A stretch of DNA of 44,748 bases from Mediterranea massiliensis (GCA_958402075.1 CATXSD010000008.1:1-44748), one strand, 5' to 3'; positions 15,265-23,528 are shown, numbered from the stretch's first letter. Translations and numbers: made by a program. Notes: generated by a model from the letters alone, not told the origin.

Positions 15265-16233
15265 ATGAAGAAAGCACTCCGATACACACTGGTCGTCCTC
15301 ATCGTACTGACCGCAGCGCTGACAGGAGCCGGCTACTACATGGTGGACTATGCCCTGAAGCCCGAAGGTCTCGTGACCCGCAGCCGCGACATCCCGGGGT
15401 CCCTGGAATACATGCACCGGACGTATCCCGAAGTGGGACGCTGGATAGATAGTTTACAGAGCGTCCAGGCCCTCCGCGACCTTTACATCGAAAACGAAGA
15501 AGGGACGAAGCTCCACGCGCTCTATGTACCTGCCGCCGACTCCACCGGCCGAACGGCTGTCATCGTACACGGCTATACGGACAATGCCGTCCGCATGCTG
15601 ATGATAGGCTACCTCTACAGCCGCCGGCTGGGCTACAACATCCTGCTGCCCGACCTGTACGGACACGGGATGAGCGAAGGTACCGAAGTACAGATGGGCT
15701 GGAAAGACCGCCTCGACGTGCTGCGCTGGACGGAAGAAGCCAACCGGCTCTTCGGGAACCACACACAGATGGTGGTACACGGCATCTCGATGGGAGCTGC
15801 CACCACCATGTGCGTAGCGGGCGAAGTGCAGCACGGCCTGCACCGACAGCCTTTCGTGAAGTGCTTCGTCGAAGACTGCGGATACACCAGTGCCTGGGAC
15901 GAATTCAAGGGAGAACTGAAGAATCAGTTCGGCCTCCCCGCCTTCCCGCTGCTCCATGTGGCCAGTGCACTCTGCAACATGAAGTATGGCTGGAGCTTCC
16001 AGGAAGCGTCACCGCTGGAACAGGTCGGGAAATGCACCCTGCCCATGCTCTTCATCCACGGCGATGCCGACACCTTCGTACCTACCTGGATGGTCTATCC
16101 GCTGTACGAAGCCAAGCCTGCCCCGAAGGAGCTCTGGGTCGTACCCGGTGCCGAACATGCCGTGGCCTACAAGGAAAATGCCGAAGCCTATACCCACAAG
16201 GTCGGCGACTTTGTCAGCAAATACATCCATTAA
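15265..16233 (+). CDS. Membrane-anchored or exported alpha/beta hydrolase
   Basis: A 322-residue protein whose N-terminal hydrophobic stretch (about residues 7-28) is a signal or anchor. The alpha/beta fold signs are VIVHGYTDNA near residue 95 (oxyanion region), LPDLYGHGMSEG near residue 127, nucleophile elbow HGISMGAAT (Ser) near residue 172, acid in HGDADTFVP near residue 266, and His in PGAEHAVAY near residue 295. The catalytic triad looks complete. Substrate is unknown. It starts 10 bp after aroE. Confidence 0.88.
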   Translation: MKKALRYTLVVLIVLTAALTGAGYYMVDYALKPEGLVTRSRDIPGSLEYMHRTYPEVGRWIDSLQSVQALRDLYIENEEGTKLHALYVPAADSTGRTAVIVHGYTDNAVRMLMIGYLYSRRLGYNILLPDLYGHGMSEGTEVQMGWKDRLDVLRWTEEANRLFGNHTQMVVHGISMGAATTMCVAGEVQHGLHRQPFVKCFVEDCGYTSAWDEFKGELKNQFGLPAFPLLHVASALCNMKYGWSFQEASPLEQVGKCTLPMLFIHGDADTFVPTWMVYPLYEAKPAPKELWVVPGAEHAVAYKENAEAYTHKVGDFVSKYIH

Positions 16234-16251
16234 CATAAGTAACAGATATCC

Positions 16252-17166
16252 ATGAAACGAACAATAACATTCATCCTGCTTTTCTGCCTGTGGGGAATGA
16301 CGGCCTGGGCACAGACCGTCTATACCCCTGACAACCTGCCCAAGGTACACCTGCAGGACAAGACCCGCTATGCCGTCGACCCCGATGGCATCCTCACTCC
16401 CGCCGCACGCGACAGCATCGACCGCATGCTCTACCGGCTGGAACAGCAGACAGGCATCCAGACCGTCGTGGCCGTAGTGCCCAGCATCGGTGAGGCAGAC
16501 TGCTTCGACTTCTGCCACCAGCTGCTCAACTCGTGGGGCGTGGGACAAAAGGGAAGGGACAACGGCCTCGTCATCCTGCTCGTCACCGACCAGCGCTGCA
16601 TCCAGTTCTACACCGGCTACGGCCTCGAAGGCCCCCTGCCCGACGCCATCTGCAAGCGCATCCAGACCCGCGACATGATTCCCTATCTGAAGGACGGACG
16701 CTGGAGTGAAGGCATGGTAGCCGGCGTACGTGCCACCTGTGCCCGCCTGGACGGCTCGATGGACAACGATGCAGCCGCCGACGGAGAAGATGACGGCGTG
16801 GGCAGCGTATTCTTGGTGCTGCTCGGCATCGTCGCAGTGGGTGTGTTTCTTGCCGTACTGGCCATTCACGCAGCCTCCAGGTGTCCCAACTGCGGCAAGC
16901 ACAAGTTGCAGCGCAGTTCGAGCCGCCTGGTGTCCCGCCGCAAAGGCGTACGAACTGAAGACGTGACCTACACCTGCCGCAACTGCGGCCATCAGGTGGT
17001 GCGCCGCCAACAGTCCTACGACGAGAACTACCGCGGACGGGGTGGAAGCGGCGGAGGTCCCTTCATCTTCGGAGGCGGAGGCGGCTTCGGTGGAGGCGGA
17101 GGCTTCAGTGGAGGCAGCTTTGGCGGAGGAATGGGCGGCGGAGGTGGAGCCGGTTCCCGGTTCTGA
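16252..17166 (+). CDS. TPM-domain (YgcG/Psb32-like) membrane protein with zinc ribbon and Gly-rich tail
   Basis: A 304-residue protein with a signal peptide (MKRTITFILLFCLWGMTAWA). The TPM domain at about residues 35-165 includes VDPDGILTPAARDSIDRML and GVGQKGRDNGLVILLV. It is followed by a transmembrane segment (about 182-203) and a CxxC...CxxC zinc-ribbon pair (CPNCGKHKL and CRNCGHQ, about residues 208-250). The last ~50 residues are almost all Gly, Ser and Phe. TPM proteins commonly sit next to LemA, as here. They are membrane proteins of poorly known function, possibly in envelope stress or protein turnover. Confidence 0.9.
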   Translation: MKRTITFILLFCLWGMTAWAQTVYTPDNLPKVHLQDKTRYAVDPDGILTPAARDSIDRMLYRLEQQTGIQTVVAVVPSIGEADCFDFCHQLLNSWGVGQKGRDNGLVILLVTDQRCIQFYTGYGLEGPLPDAICKRIQTRDMIPYLKDGRWSEGMVAGVRATCARLDGSMDNDAAADGEDDGVGSVFLVLLGIVAVGVFLAVLAIHAASRCPNCGKHKLQRSSSRLVSRRKGVRTEDVTYTCRNCGHQVVRRQQSYDENYRGRGGSGGGPFIFGGGGGFGGGGGFSGGSFGGGMGGGGGAGSRF

Positions 17167-17218
17167 CCATCCCAGTGTTTTGTCACCCTATGATTCATTC
17201 ATTAAAATACCGAACAAT

Positions 17219-17803
17219 ATGAAAAAAGTAACGATCATCATCCTTGTGGCCGTAGTGGCCATCATCGCCTTCTGGGCCATCAGCGGCTACAACAGCCTCG
17301 TCAGCATGGACGAGAACGTCAGCAACCAGTGGGCCAACGTAGAGACGCAGTACCAGCGTCGCGCCGACCTCATCCCCAACCTGGTGAACACCGTCAAGGG
17401 CTATGCAGCCCACGAAAAAGAAACGCTGGAAGGTGTCATCGCCGCCCGCAGCCAGGCTACCCAAATCAAGGTAGACCCCACGGACCTGACACCCGAGAAG
17501 CTCGCCGAGTATCAGAAAGCGCAGGGCCAGCTGGCCACCGCCCTGGGCAAACTGCTGGCCATCACCGAGAACTATCCCGACCTGAAGGCCAACCAGAACT
17601 TCCTGGAGCTGCAGGCCCAGCTCGAAGGCACGGAGAACCGCATCAACGTGGCCCGCAAGAACTTCAACGATGCGGCCAAGGCCTACAACACCGCCATCCG
17701 CCGCTTCCCCAAGAACATCCTCGCCGGCATGTTCGGCTTCGACAAGCGCGCCTACTTTGAGGCTGCCGAGGGTGCCGAGCAGGCGCCGCAGGTGCAGTTC
17801 TAA
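17219..17803 (+). CDS. lemA: LemA family protein
   Basis: The start is ATG 17219 (MKKVTIIILVAVVAIIAFWA), which gives the expected single N-terminal membrane segment and 194 residues. The longer in-frame reading from 17042 would run through the TPM gene and is rejected. The helical LemA body has MDENVSNQWANVETQYQRRADLIPNLVNTVKGY (about residues 27-60) and ENRINVARKNFNDAAKAYNTAIRRFP near residue 140. LemA proteins are membrane-anchored coiled-coil proteins of unknown function. It is the last gene of the ubiE-lemA run. Confidence 0.95.
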   Translation: MKKVTIIILVAVVAIIAFWAISGYNSLVSMDENVSNQWANVETQYQRRADLIPNLVNTVKGYAAHEKETLEGVIAARSQATQIKVDPTDLTPEKLAEYQKAQGQLATALGKLLAITENYPDLKANQNFLELQAQLEGTENRINVARKNFNDAAKAYNTAIRRFPKNILAGMFGFDKRAYFEAAEGAEQAPQVQF

Positions 17804-17811
17804 GAAACAAA

Positions 17812-17893
17812 AGAGAAGGCTGCCTCAAAATGAAAACAGAAGTTACATATCAGTACTTCCTCATTTTGAGACAGCCTTCTCTTCTTTATTTTT
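17812..17893. terminator. Bidirectional hairpin terminator between lemA and the lipoprotein gene
   Basis: AGAGAAGGCTGCCTCAAAAT pairs with ATTTTGAGACAGCCTTCTCT with one mismatch, and is followed by TCTTTATTTTT on the plus strand. The convergent lipoprotein gene ends at 17892, so the structure can serve both genes. Confidence 0.88.
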
Positions 17894-18959
17894 ATTCTAC
17901 CGTTTCAGAAAACAGGACTATCGACCACGACATCCAGTCTGTCAAATCATCCACATCATACAGCACTTCCCTGAAAAGCTTCATTTCCTGCTGCTCTTCC
18001 TCGGTCAGTCCAGCCATTCCCTTGCCTTGCATAAACCGGTCGAGTGCATCATACCGGCTGGGATTACTGATGGTCCAAGTAAAGGCATCGCCTCCCCAGA
18101 ACATAAGTTCCAATTCATAAAAATCTCCATCGGGAGTATTCACCTTACGGAATGGTGAAGCCGGTCCTTCTGAAGACCCGAACCATTGCTCCGAGAACTT
18201 CTCATATTGCTCCGGAGTCAAAATCCAGTACATATTCTGATAATCCACCCAATAATAAGCCTTCATCCACTCTTCATAATCAGACTGTCCGGCCCGTTTC
18301 AGCCAGGTAGTGAAAGTTCCGTCTGCATGAAATTCCAATTTCATGCCACTGAACTCCTGAGCGATACGAAGACGTATCTTGTCCAGAACGGACTGTACAA
18401 AATCCCAACTGTCCCACGTCTCGCCCTGCCATTGCACCGTACCTCCTCCAGGACCGGCGGAAACGCTCAGGCAATCTTCATTAAAATTATATTCATACGG
18501 TTGCTCCACTATTGCATCGTGACTGAAAGAGTGGGTACACTCTATTTTCAGGCTCTTACCCCCTTCCGCATCGGAACTCTGATAAAGGCCACTCACTTCA
18601 ACATAATGACCTGTAAGGGGAAGGCCCTCATTGGTTCCCTTCAAAGCGATCTGCCCGTCTTCGGGAGTAACCTGCACCAAAGCCTGTACCGCATGCAAAG
18701 GCACAATCTTGTCAATGGTCATCAGCAACAGGGTGCTATCCCCCTCAACCGGTTCAAAAGTAACCTGACAATCATCCGCTTCATATCCATTTATCTTCAA
18801 CGACAAGGCATCATCTGCAAAAGACAATCCTTCCGTATATAGTTCAGCCGGATCGGTCAACCGCACCGGCTCTTCATTGGAACAAGACTGCATGCCCATT
18901 ATCAGACACATTCCAATAACGCCCATCCAGCTTTTCCTTGCAAAAAAACTTGTTTTCAT
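17892..18959 (-). CDS. Bacteroidales lipoprotein of unknown function (DUF4925-like at best)
   Basis: A 355-residue protein with a lipoprotein signal: hydrophobic GVIGMCLIMGMQ, then SC, with the lipid-attached Cys at residue 26. The mature part contains repeated beta-rich stretches with GHYVEVSGLYQ and YYWVDYQNMYWILTPEQY. Its overall look is that of Bacteroidales lipocalin-like DUF4925 lipoproteins, but I cannot confirm the family. No catalytic motif is seen. It is a single minus-strand gene, and its stop lies within the shared terminator. Confidence 0.75.
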   Translation of the reverse strand: MKTSFFARKSWMGVIGMCLIMGMQSCSNEEPVRLTDPAELYTEGLSFADDALSLKINGYEADDCQVTFEPVEGDSTLLLMTIDKIVPLHAVQALVQVTPEDGQIALKGTNEGLPLTGHYVEVSGLYQSSDAEGGKSLKIECTHSFSHDAIVEQPYEYNFNEDCLSVSAGPGGGTVQWQGETWDSWDFVQSVLDKIRLRIAQEFSGMKLEFHADGTFTTWLKRAGQSDYEEWMKAYYWVDYQNMYWILTPEQYEKFSEQWFGSSEGPASPFRKVNTPDGDFYELELMFWGGDAFTWTISNPSRYDALDRFMQGKGMAGLTEEEQQEMKLFREVLYDVDDLTDWMSWSIVLFSETVE

Positions 18960-19102
18960 GGTTTATTTTATTTTTGTGATTTCTGCAAATGTAATCATTT
19001 CATGCCATTCAAGCAAGTAAACAAAGAGATTTCTTGTATCGAAGAATCTACAGCCCACAGCAAATACCTGCTTGAACAGTAGGCTGCTACAAGAATATTC
19101 CC

Positions 19103-19110
19103 TATCTTTG
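19103..19110 (+). promoter_or_regulatory. -7 promoter element for purM
   Basis: TATCTTTG lies 38 bp upstream of the purM ATG, in the divergent gap from the lipoprotein gene. Confidence 0.6.
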
Positions 19111-19148
19111 CACAACCGATTAAGAACCCAAAAACATTTATACATATC

Positions 19149-20321
19149 ATGAGCAGTAACCAACGATACATGATGCGCGGCGTAAGCGCATCGAAGGAGG
19201 ACGTTCACAACGCCATCAAGAACATCGACAAGGGTATTTTCCCGCAGGCCTTCTGCAAGATTATCCCCGACATACTGGGCGGCGACCCGGAGTATTGCAA
19301 CATCATGCACGCCGACGGCGCAGGCACCAAGTCCTCGCTGGCCTACCTGTACTGGCGGGAAACGGGCGACCTCTCGGTGTGGAAAGGCATCGCGCAGGAC
19401 GCGCTCATCATGAACATCGACGACCTGCTCTGCGTGGGAGCCGTGGACAACATCCTCGTATCCTCCACCATCGGACGCAACAAGCTGCTGGTGCCGGGCG
19501 AAGTCATCTCCGCCATCATCAACGGCACGGACGAACTGCTGGCCGAGCTGCGTGAAATGGGCGTGGGCGTCTATGCCACGGGCGGCGAGACAGCCGACGT
19601 GGGCGACCTGGTGCGCACCATCATCGTGGACTCTACCGTGACCTGCCGCATGAAGCGCAGCGACGTCATCAACAACGCCAACATCCGTCCGGGCGATGTC
19701 ATCGTGGGCCTGGCCAGCTACGGACAGGCTACTTACGAGAAGGAATACAACGGCGGCATGGGCAGCAACGGCCTGACCTCGGCCCGCCACGATGTCTTTG
19801 CCAAGTATCTGGCAGAGAAATACCCGGAGAGCTACGACAAGGCCGTGCCCGACGAACTGGTGTACAGCGGAAAGCTGAAGCTGACCGACAAGGTAGAAGG
19901 CAGTCCGCTGGATGCAGGCAAGCTCGTCCTCTCGCCCACCCGTACCTATGCGCCGGTGGTCAAGAAGCTGCTCGACGCCCTGCGCCCCCAGATTCACGGC
20001 ATGGTACACTGCTCGGGCGGCGCACAGACCAAGGTGCTGCATTTCGTGGGCGACAACTGCCGCGTCATCAAGGACAACCTCTTCCCCGTACCTCCCCTGT
20101 TCCGCACCATCAAGGAGCAGAGCGACACGGACTGGGCCGAGATGTACAAGGTATTCAACATGGGACACCGTCTGGAAGTTTACCTCTCACCCGAACATGC
20201 CGAGGAAGTCATCGCCATCTCGAAGTCGTTCAACATCGACGCACAGGTCATCGGCCGCATCGAGGAGAGCGACAAGAAGGAACTGATCATCCGCTCAGAG
20301 TTCGGTGAGTTCAGGTATTAA
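19149..20321 (+). CDS. purM: Phosphoribosylformylglycinamidine cyclo-ligase (AIR synthase), long form
   Basis: De novo purine synthesis: closes FGAM to AIR with ATP. The 390-residue protein has the PurM superfamily features: HADGAGTKSSLAY near residue 54, QDALIMNIDDLLCVGAVDN near residue 82, ATGGETADVGDLV near residue 142, and HCSGGAQTKVLHF in the C-terminal domain. It is longer than E. coli PurM (345), as in other Bacteroidales copies, often annotated as AIR-synthase-related. Its stop overlaps a possible small ORF, and the membrane protein cluster begins 18 bp later. Confidence 0.9.
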   Translation: MSSNQRYMMRGVSASKEDVHNAIKNIDKGIFPQAFCKIIPDILGGDPEYCNIMHADGAGTKSSLAYLYWRETGDLSVWKGIAQDALIMNIDDLLCVGAVDNILVSSTIGRNKLLVPGEVISAIINGTDELLAELREMGVGVYATGGETADVGDLVRTIIVDSTVTCRMKRSDVINNANIRPGDVIVGLASYGQATYEKEYNGGMGSNGLTSARHDVFAKYLAEKYPESYDKAVPDELVYSGKLKLTDKVEGSPLDAGKLVLSPTRTYAPVVKKLLDALRPQIHGMVHCSGGAQTKVLHFVGDNCRVIKDNLFPVPPLFRTIKEQSDTDWAEMYKVFNMGHRLEVYLSPEHAEEVIAISKSFNIDAQVIGRIEESDKKELIIRSEFGEFRY

Positions 20322-20339
20322 TGAAAGATATTAAGCGCC

Positions 20340-20471
20340 ATGGGCTATGTAGTCATTGTTCTGATTGCGGTGTGTGTATTGTGGCTTGGGGACAATATTA
20401 CCGAAGCAATACCTGCCGCAAGAGGAAATAAAGACATGGTAAAAGAGATAAATAATACTCCAAGGTCATGA
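20340..20471 (+). CDS. Small single-pass membrane protein (43 residues)
   Basis: Too short for common gene callers. It reads MGYVVIVLIAVCVLWLGDNI, then about 23 polar residues ending TPRS. The first 17 residues form one membrane segment. Its TGA overlaps the ATG of the next gene (20468) in an ATGA junction, which supports real translation and coupling. Function is unknown. The purM stop is 19 bp upstream, so it is probably read from the purM transcript. Confidence 0.5.
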   Translation: MGYVVIVLIAVCVLWLGDNITEAIPAARGNKDMVKEINNTPRS

Positions 20472-20725
20472 AGAAAACGCTTGGAAAGCTCATTCTGTAT
20501 GTCATACTGTGGATCGTGGCAGGTGCCGCACTGAGCGTTGTAGCCACCCGCATCGGTTCAGACTATCTGCACAGCCTGGCTGTCATAGGCCCGCCCATGG
20601 TGGTAGGTTACCTGTCCAGTCTCGAAGGCGGAGAGGAGAAGGGCCGCCGGTTGCAGTGGTGGCGGTTGGTGCTGCTGATAGGCATAGTTACTACAGCGTT
20701 CTGGCTGCTTGAGAAATTTGTGTAA
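20468..20725 (+). CDS. Small multi-pass membrane protein
   Basis: An 85-residue protein with hydrophobic segments at about 8-26, 38-50 and 64-82 and a short charged loop (EGGEEKGRR). No family recognised. It belongs to the cluster of small membrane proteins between purM and prfA, and its start overlaps the preceding 43-residue ORF by 4 bp. Confidence 0.7.
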   Translation: MKKTLGKLILYVILWIVAGAALSVVATRIGSDYLHSLAVIGPPMVVGYLSSLEGGEEKGRRLQWWRLVLLIGIVTTAFWLLEKFV

Positions 20726-20751
20726 TGGAATATATGTTTTAGGTAAGAATC

Positions 20752-21030
20752 ATGGAACGAGAACATCAAGGTTGTCTGGTAGGCATCGGTATGCTGGCTA
20801 TCTGTGGAGTCGTTTTTCTGGTAGCATATAAGTTACAGTATCCTTTTTTCAAATTTGTCTGCTACCTGTTTCCTGGTCTGATGGGAGCTTATATAGGCAG
20901 CCAGTATTTCAGCTCTGCGGAGCAAAGGAAGAAGAGCCGCTTCCCGCGCCGGACGTGGATACTGCTCGCCATTGGTTATCTGGTACTGGCAGCGTTACTG
21001 GCCTGGTGGCTGGAAGGAAGATTGTGGTAA
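20752..21030 (+). CDS. Small membrane protein, duplicated family, copy 1
   Basis: A 92-residue protein, MEREHQGCLVGIGMLAICGV at the start and WLEGRLW at the end. Hydrophobic segments lie at about 8-27, 33-50 and 70-87, with a basic loop (EQRKKSRFPRR) between the second and third. It is a paralogue of the gene at 21083: the first ~45 bp and last ~110 bp are nearly identical in DNA, while the middle differs. I recognise no known family. Confidence 0.72.
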   Translation: MEREHQGCLVGIGMLAICGVVFLVAYKLQYPFFKFVCYLFPGLMGAYIGSQYFSSAEQRKKSRFPRRTWILLAIGYLVLAALLAWWLEGRLW

Positions 21031-21082
21031 ACCAATAAACAGACAGAGATAGTAACAAGAGCAACTCTTTAAGATAAGAATT

Positions 21083-21364
21083 ATGGAACGAGAACATCAG
21101 GGTTGTCTGGTAGGCATCGGTATGCTGGCCGTCTGTGGAGTTATCCTCTTTGTGGCTTACAAGTGGGATATTCCATTACTGAAGTTCGCCTGCTACATGT
21201 TCTGCGGTTTTATAGGAGTTTATGTGGGCAATCGTTATTTCTATAGCACCGTGGAGCAAAGGGAGAAGAACCGCTTCTCGCGCCGGACGTGGATACTGCT
21301 CGCCATTGGTTATCTGGTACTGGCAGCGTTACTGGCCTGGCTGCTGGAAGGAAGATTGTGGTAA
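21083..21364 (+). CDS. Small membrane protein, duplicated family, copy 2
   Basis: A 93-residue protein with the same MEREHQGCLVGIGMLA start and LLEGRLW end as copy 1, three hydrophobic segments and a basic loop (EQREKNRFSRR). The middle (about residues 24-55) differs strongly from copy 1. The 3' flanks (TAAACCRATAAACAGACAGA) are also shared, which marks a tandem duplication that includes non-coding DNA. Confidence 0.72.
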   Translation: MEREHQGCLVGIGMLAVCGVILFVAYKWDIPLLKFACYMFCGFIGVYVGNRYFYSTVEQREKNRFSRRTWILLAIGYLVLAALLAWLLEGRLW

Positions 21365-21384
21365 ACCGATAAACAGACAGAGAT

Positions 21385-21663
21385 ATGAAGCATTTAGTTA
21401 AAGTAATTCTTGTTGCCGTTGTCATCCTTGCCTTCTGCTTCGGACTTTACGTCCTCAGCGACCGGTGGGATGCGCCTGTACTCCGGTTCCTGAACTACAC
21501 CATCATCGGTGCAGCCGCAGGAATCTACTCTGGTCCCCGTCTTGCTCCAAAAGCCGATAAGGCGAAGTATCGCATGACTCCCAGGAAATGGATACTGAGC
21601 ATCGCAGGCGTAGTCGTGGTTGCGGCACTGCTGTCCTGGCTGGTTGAGGGGAGGTTGTGGTAA
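21385..21663 (+). CDS. Small membrane protein, duplicated family, diverged copy 3
   Basis: A 92-residue protein, MKHLVKVILVAVVILAFCFG at the start. It has the same layout of three hydrophobic segments, a basic loop (PKADKAKYRMTPRKW) and an end LLSWLVEGRLW matching copies 1 and 2. It appears to be an older member of the family. The start lies 21 bp after copy 2. Function unknown. Confidence 0.7.
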   Translation: MKHLVKVILVAVVILAFCFGLYVLSDRWDAPVLRFLNYTIIGAAAGIYSGPRLAPKADKAKYRMTPRKWILSIAGVVVVAALLSWLVEGRLW

Positions 21664-21688
21664 AAACTAAATTCATAAAATTATAAAA

Positions 21689-21940
21689 ATGGAAATAACC
21701 GATTTAGCCAAACAATTAGACTTATTCTATAAGATAGGAAAAGAAAGAAGAGACTGTAATGCGTTAGTCCAATGTTTCGGTATAAAATATGCCAATATCA
21801 TTATTGAAAATAGAATTAGACCTGAAGATATTGTCGCTAAATCCTGTTTAAAAGGGACTACATATGCAACTGAAATACGAAAAGCTATAAAGTTATCAAA
21901 ATATGTTTGCCTAAAAGAGGGAAACAATTTATTTGATTAA
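21689..21940 (+). CDS. Hypothetical protein, AT-rich
   Basis: An 83-residue, mainly helical soluble protein (MEITDLAKQLDLFYKIGKER at the start). Codon use is clearly more AT-rich than the surrounding genes, which suggests acquisition. I recognise no domain. It is followed with an 8-bp overlap by a TTG-started reading of the next ORF. Confidence 0.55.
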   Translation: MEITDLAKQLDLFYKIGKERRDCNALVQCFGIKYANIIIENRIRPEDIVAKSCLKGTTYATEIRKAIKLSKYVCLKEGNNLFD

Positions 21941-21962
21941 TCTTTTTCAATGGTTCGAGCAC

Positions 21963-22160
21963 ATGAATGAAAGAATCGAATTCAGACAAAAGTTACGCGA
22001 AGGGCTGAAGCGCTCACGCTACAAACTCCTACGTGAAAAGGCTTTACGCAACGAGAATGTTGTGGAAGGCAATTATGCCGGAGGGACTCTTGAAGTTTCG
22101 GCACGCAAGCTGCTGAAAGAAGTCTATAATGAAGATATCTCTGAATGTAATACGAAATAA
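21963..22160 (+). CDS. Small basic hypothetical protein upstream of prfA
   Basis: From ATG 21963 it encodes 65 residues, MNERIEFRQKLREGLKRSRY at the start, strongly basic in the first half, then GGTLEVSARKLLKEVYNED. A TTG start at 21933 would add ten residues and couple it to the preceding gene. Its TAA overlaps the prfA ATG by one base. No family recognised. Confidence 0.5.
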   Translation: MNERIEFRQKLREGLKRSRYKLLREKALRNENVVEGNYAGGTLEVSARKLLKEVYNEDISECNTK

Positions 22161-23272
22161 TGGCAGAAAACAACACTATACTGGAAAAGCTCGACGGCCT
22201 CGTGGCCCGCTTCGAGGAAGTGTCGACACTGATTACCGACCCGGCAGTCATTGCCGACCAGAAGCGGTACGTCAAGCTGACGAAAGAATACAAGGAACTG
22301 GGCGACCTGATGAACGCCCGCAAGGAATACATACAGGTACTGAAGGGTATCGACGAGGCCAAAGACATCATCGCCAACGAGACTGACCCCGAGATGCGCG
22401 ACATGGCCCGCGAGGAACTCGACGCCTGCCAGGCCCGCCTGCCCGAACTGGAGGAGCACATCAAGCTGCTGCTCATCCCGGCCGACCCGCAGGACAGCCG
22501 CAACGCCATCCTCGAAATTCGTGGCGGTACGGGCGGCGACGAAGCGGCCCTCTTTGCCGGCGACCTCTTCCGCATGTACTCCAAATATTGCGAACGCAAG
22601 GGCTGGAAGCTCGAAGTGTCCAGCGCCAACGAAGGAGCCGCCGGCGGCTTCAAGGAAATCATCTGCTCCGTCACGGGCGAGAATGTCTACGGCACGCTGA
22701 AGTATGAGTCGGGCGTGCACCGCGTACAGCGCGTGCCGGCCACGGAGACACAGGGCCGCGTACACACCTCAGCCGCCTCGGTAGCCGTGCTGCCCGAAGC
22801 GGAGCCCTTCGACGTGGAAATCAACGAAGGCGAAATCAAGTGGGACACCTTCCGAAGCGGCGGTGCAGGCGGTCAGAACGTGAACAAGGTAGAATCGGGC
22901 GTGCGTCTGCGCTACAACTGGAAGAACCCCAACACTGGTGTCGTAGAGGAAATCCTCATCGAGTGTACCGAGACGCGCGACCAGCCCAAGAACAAGGAGC
23001 GTGCCCTCTCGCGCCTGCGTACCTTCATCTACGACAAGGAGCACCAGAAGTACATCGACGACATCGCCTCCAAGCGCAAGACAATGGTCAGCACGGGCGA
23101 CCGCTCGGCCAAGATACGCACCTACAACTATCCGCAGGGACGTATCACCGACCACCGCATCAACTACACCATCTACAACCTGGCCGCCTTCATGGACGGC
23201 GACATACAGGACTGCATCGACCACCTCATCGTGGCCGAAAATGCGGAACGGCTGAAGGAAAGCGAGCTGTAA
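22160..23272 (+). CDS. prfA: Peptide chain release factor 1
   Basis: Recognises UAA and UAG and triggers peptide release on the ribosome. The 370-residue protein carries the PAT tripeptide (VPATETQGRVHTS, about residue 194) that specifies RF1. The GGQ loop is SGGAGGQNVNKVESGVRL near residue 232. Length is normal. The ATG at 22160 overlaps the stop of the small gene before it. Confidence 0.96.
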   Translation: MAENNTILEKLDGLVARFEEVSTLITDPAVIADQKRYVKLTKEYKELGDLMNARKEYIQVLKGIDEAKDIIANETDPEMRDMAREELDACQARLPELEEHIKLLLIPADPQDSRNAILEIRGGTGGDEAALFAGDLFRMYSKYCERKGWKLEVSSANEGAAGGFKEIICSVTGENVYGTLKYESGVHRVQRVPATETQGRVHTSAASVAVLPEAEPFDVEINEGEIKWDTFRSGGAGGQNVNKVESGVRLRYNWKNPNTGVVEEILIECTETRDQPKNKERALSRLRTFIYDKEHQKYIDDIASKRKTMVSTGDRSAKIRTYNYPQGRITDHRINYTIYNLAAFMDGDIQDCIDHLIVAENAERLKESEL

Positions 23273-23273
23273 A

Positions 23274-23385
23274 GAGCTACGAGCTACAAGCTACGAGTGA
23301 CGAGCTACGAGCTACAAGCTACGAGTGATGAGCTACGGGCTACAAGCTACGAGTGATGAGCTACGAGCTACAAGCTACAAGTTCC
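23274..23385. repeat. Four tandem 28-bp repeats, left arm of a family B hairpin after prfA
   Basis: Units lie at 23274-23301, 23302-23329, 23330-23357 and 23358-23385. Each is four heptamers of the type GAGCTAC GAGCTAC AAGCTAC GAGTGAY. It starts 1 bp after the prfA stop codon. Inverted copies follow at 23443-23473 and 23498-23528. Confidence 0.88.
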
Positions 23386-23442
23386 GTCGGCACATATTAA
23401 ACTTTAACAATAACCAAGAACTACAGGCTACAATGCTACGCC

Positions 23443-23528
23443 ACTCGTAGCTCGTAGCTTGTAGCTCATAACTAAAATAAACCTGAGCGACAACGCTACT
23501 TGTAGCTCGTAGCTTGTAGCTCATAACT
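23443..23528. repeat. Two inverted family B repeats upstream of pyrF
   Basis: CTCGTAGCTCGTAGCTTGTA (from 23443) and CTTGTAGCTCGTAGCTTGTA (from 23498) are both followed by GCTCATAACTA. They are the reverse complement of the 28-bp array at 23274-23385, and direct repeats of each other 55 bp apart. The second ends 10 bp before the pyrF start codon, so a hairpin here could affect pyrF expression. Confidence 0.85.

Noticed and set aside
20321..20431. 36-residue Cys-rich ORF (MKDIKRHGLCSHCSDCGVCI...) starting in the purM stop
   Set aside because: It overlaps the 43-residue membrane ORF in another frame. The latter has an ATGA link to the next gene and fits the membrane protein cluster better.
23274..23385. 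Possible CRISPR array (28-bp repeats)
   Set aside because: Repeats are contiguous, made of heptamers, and have no spacers.
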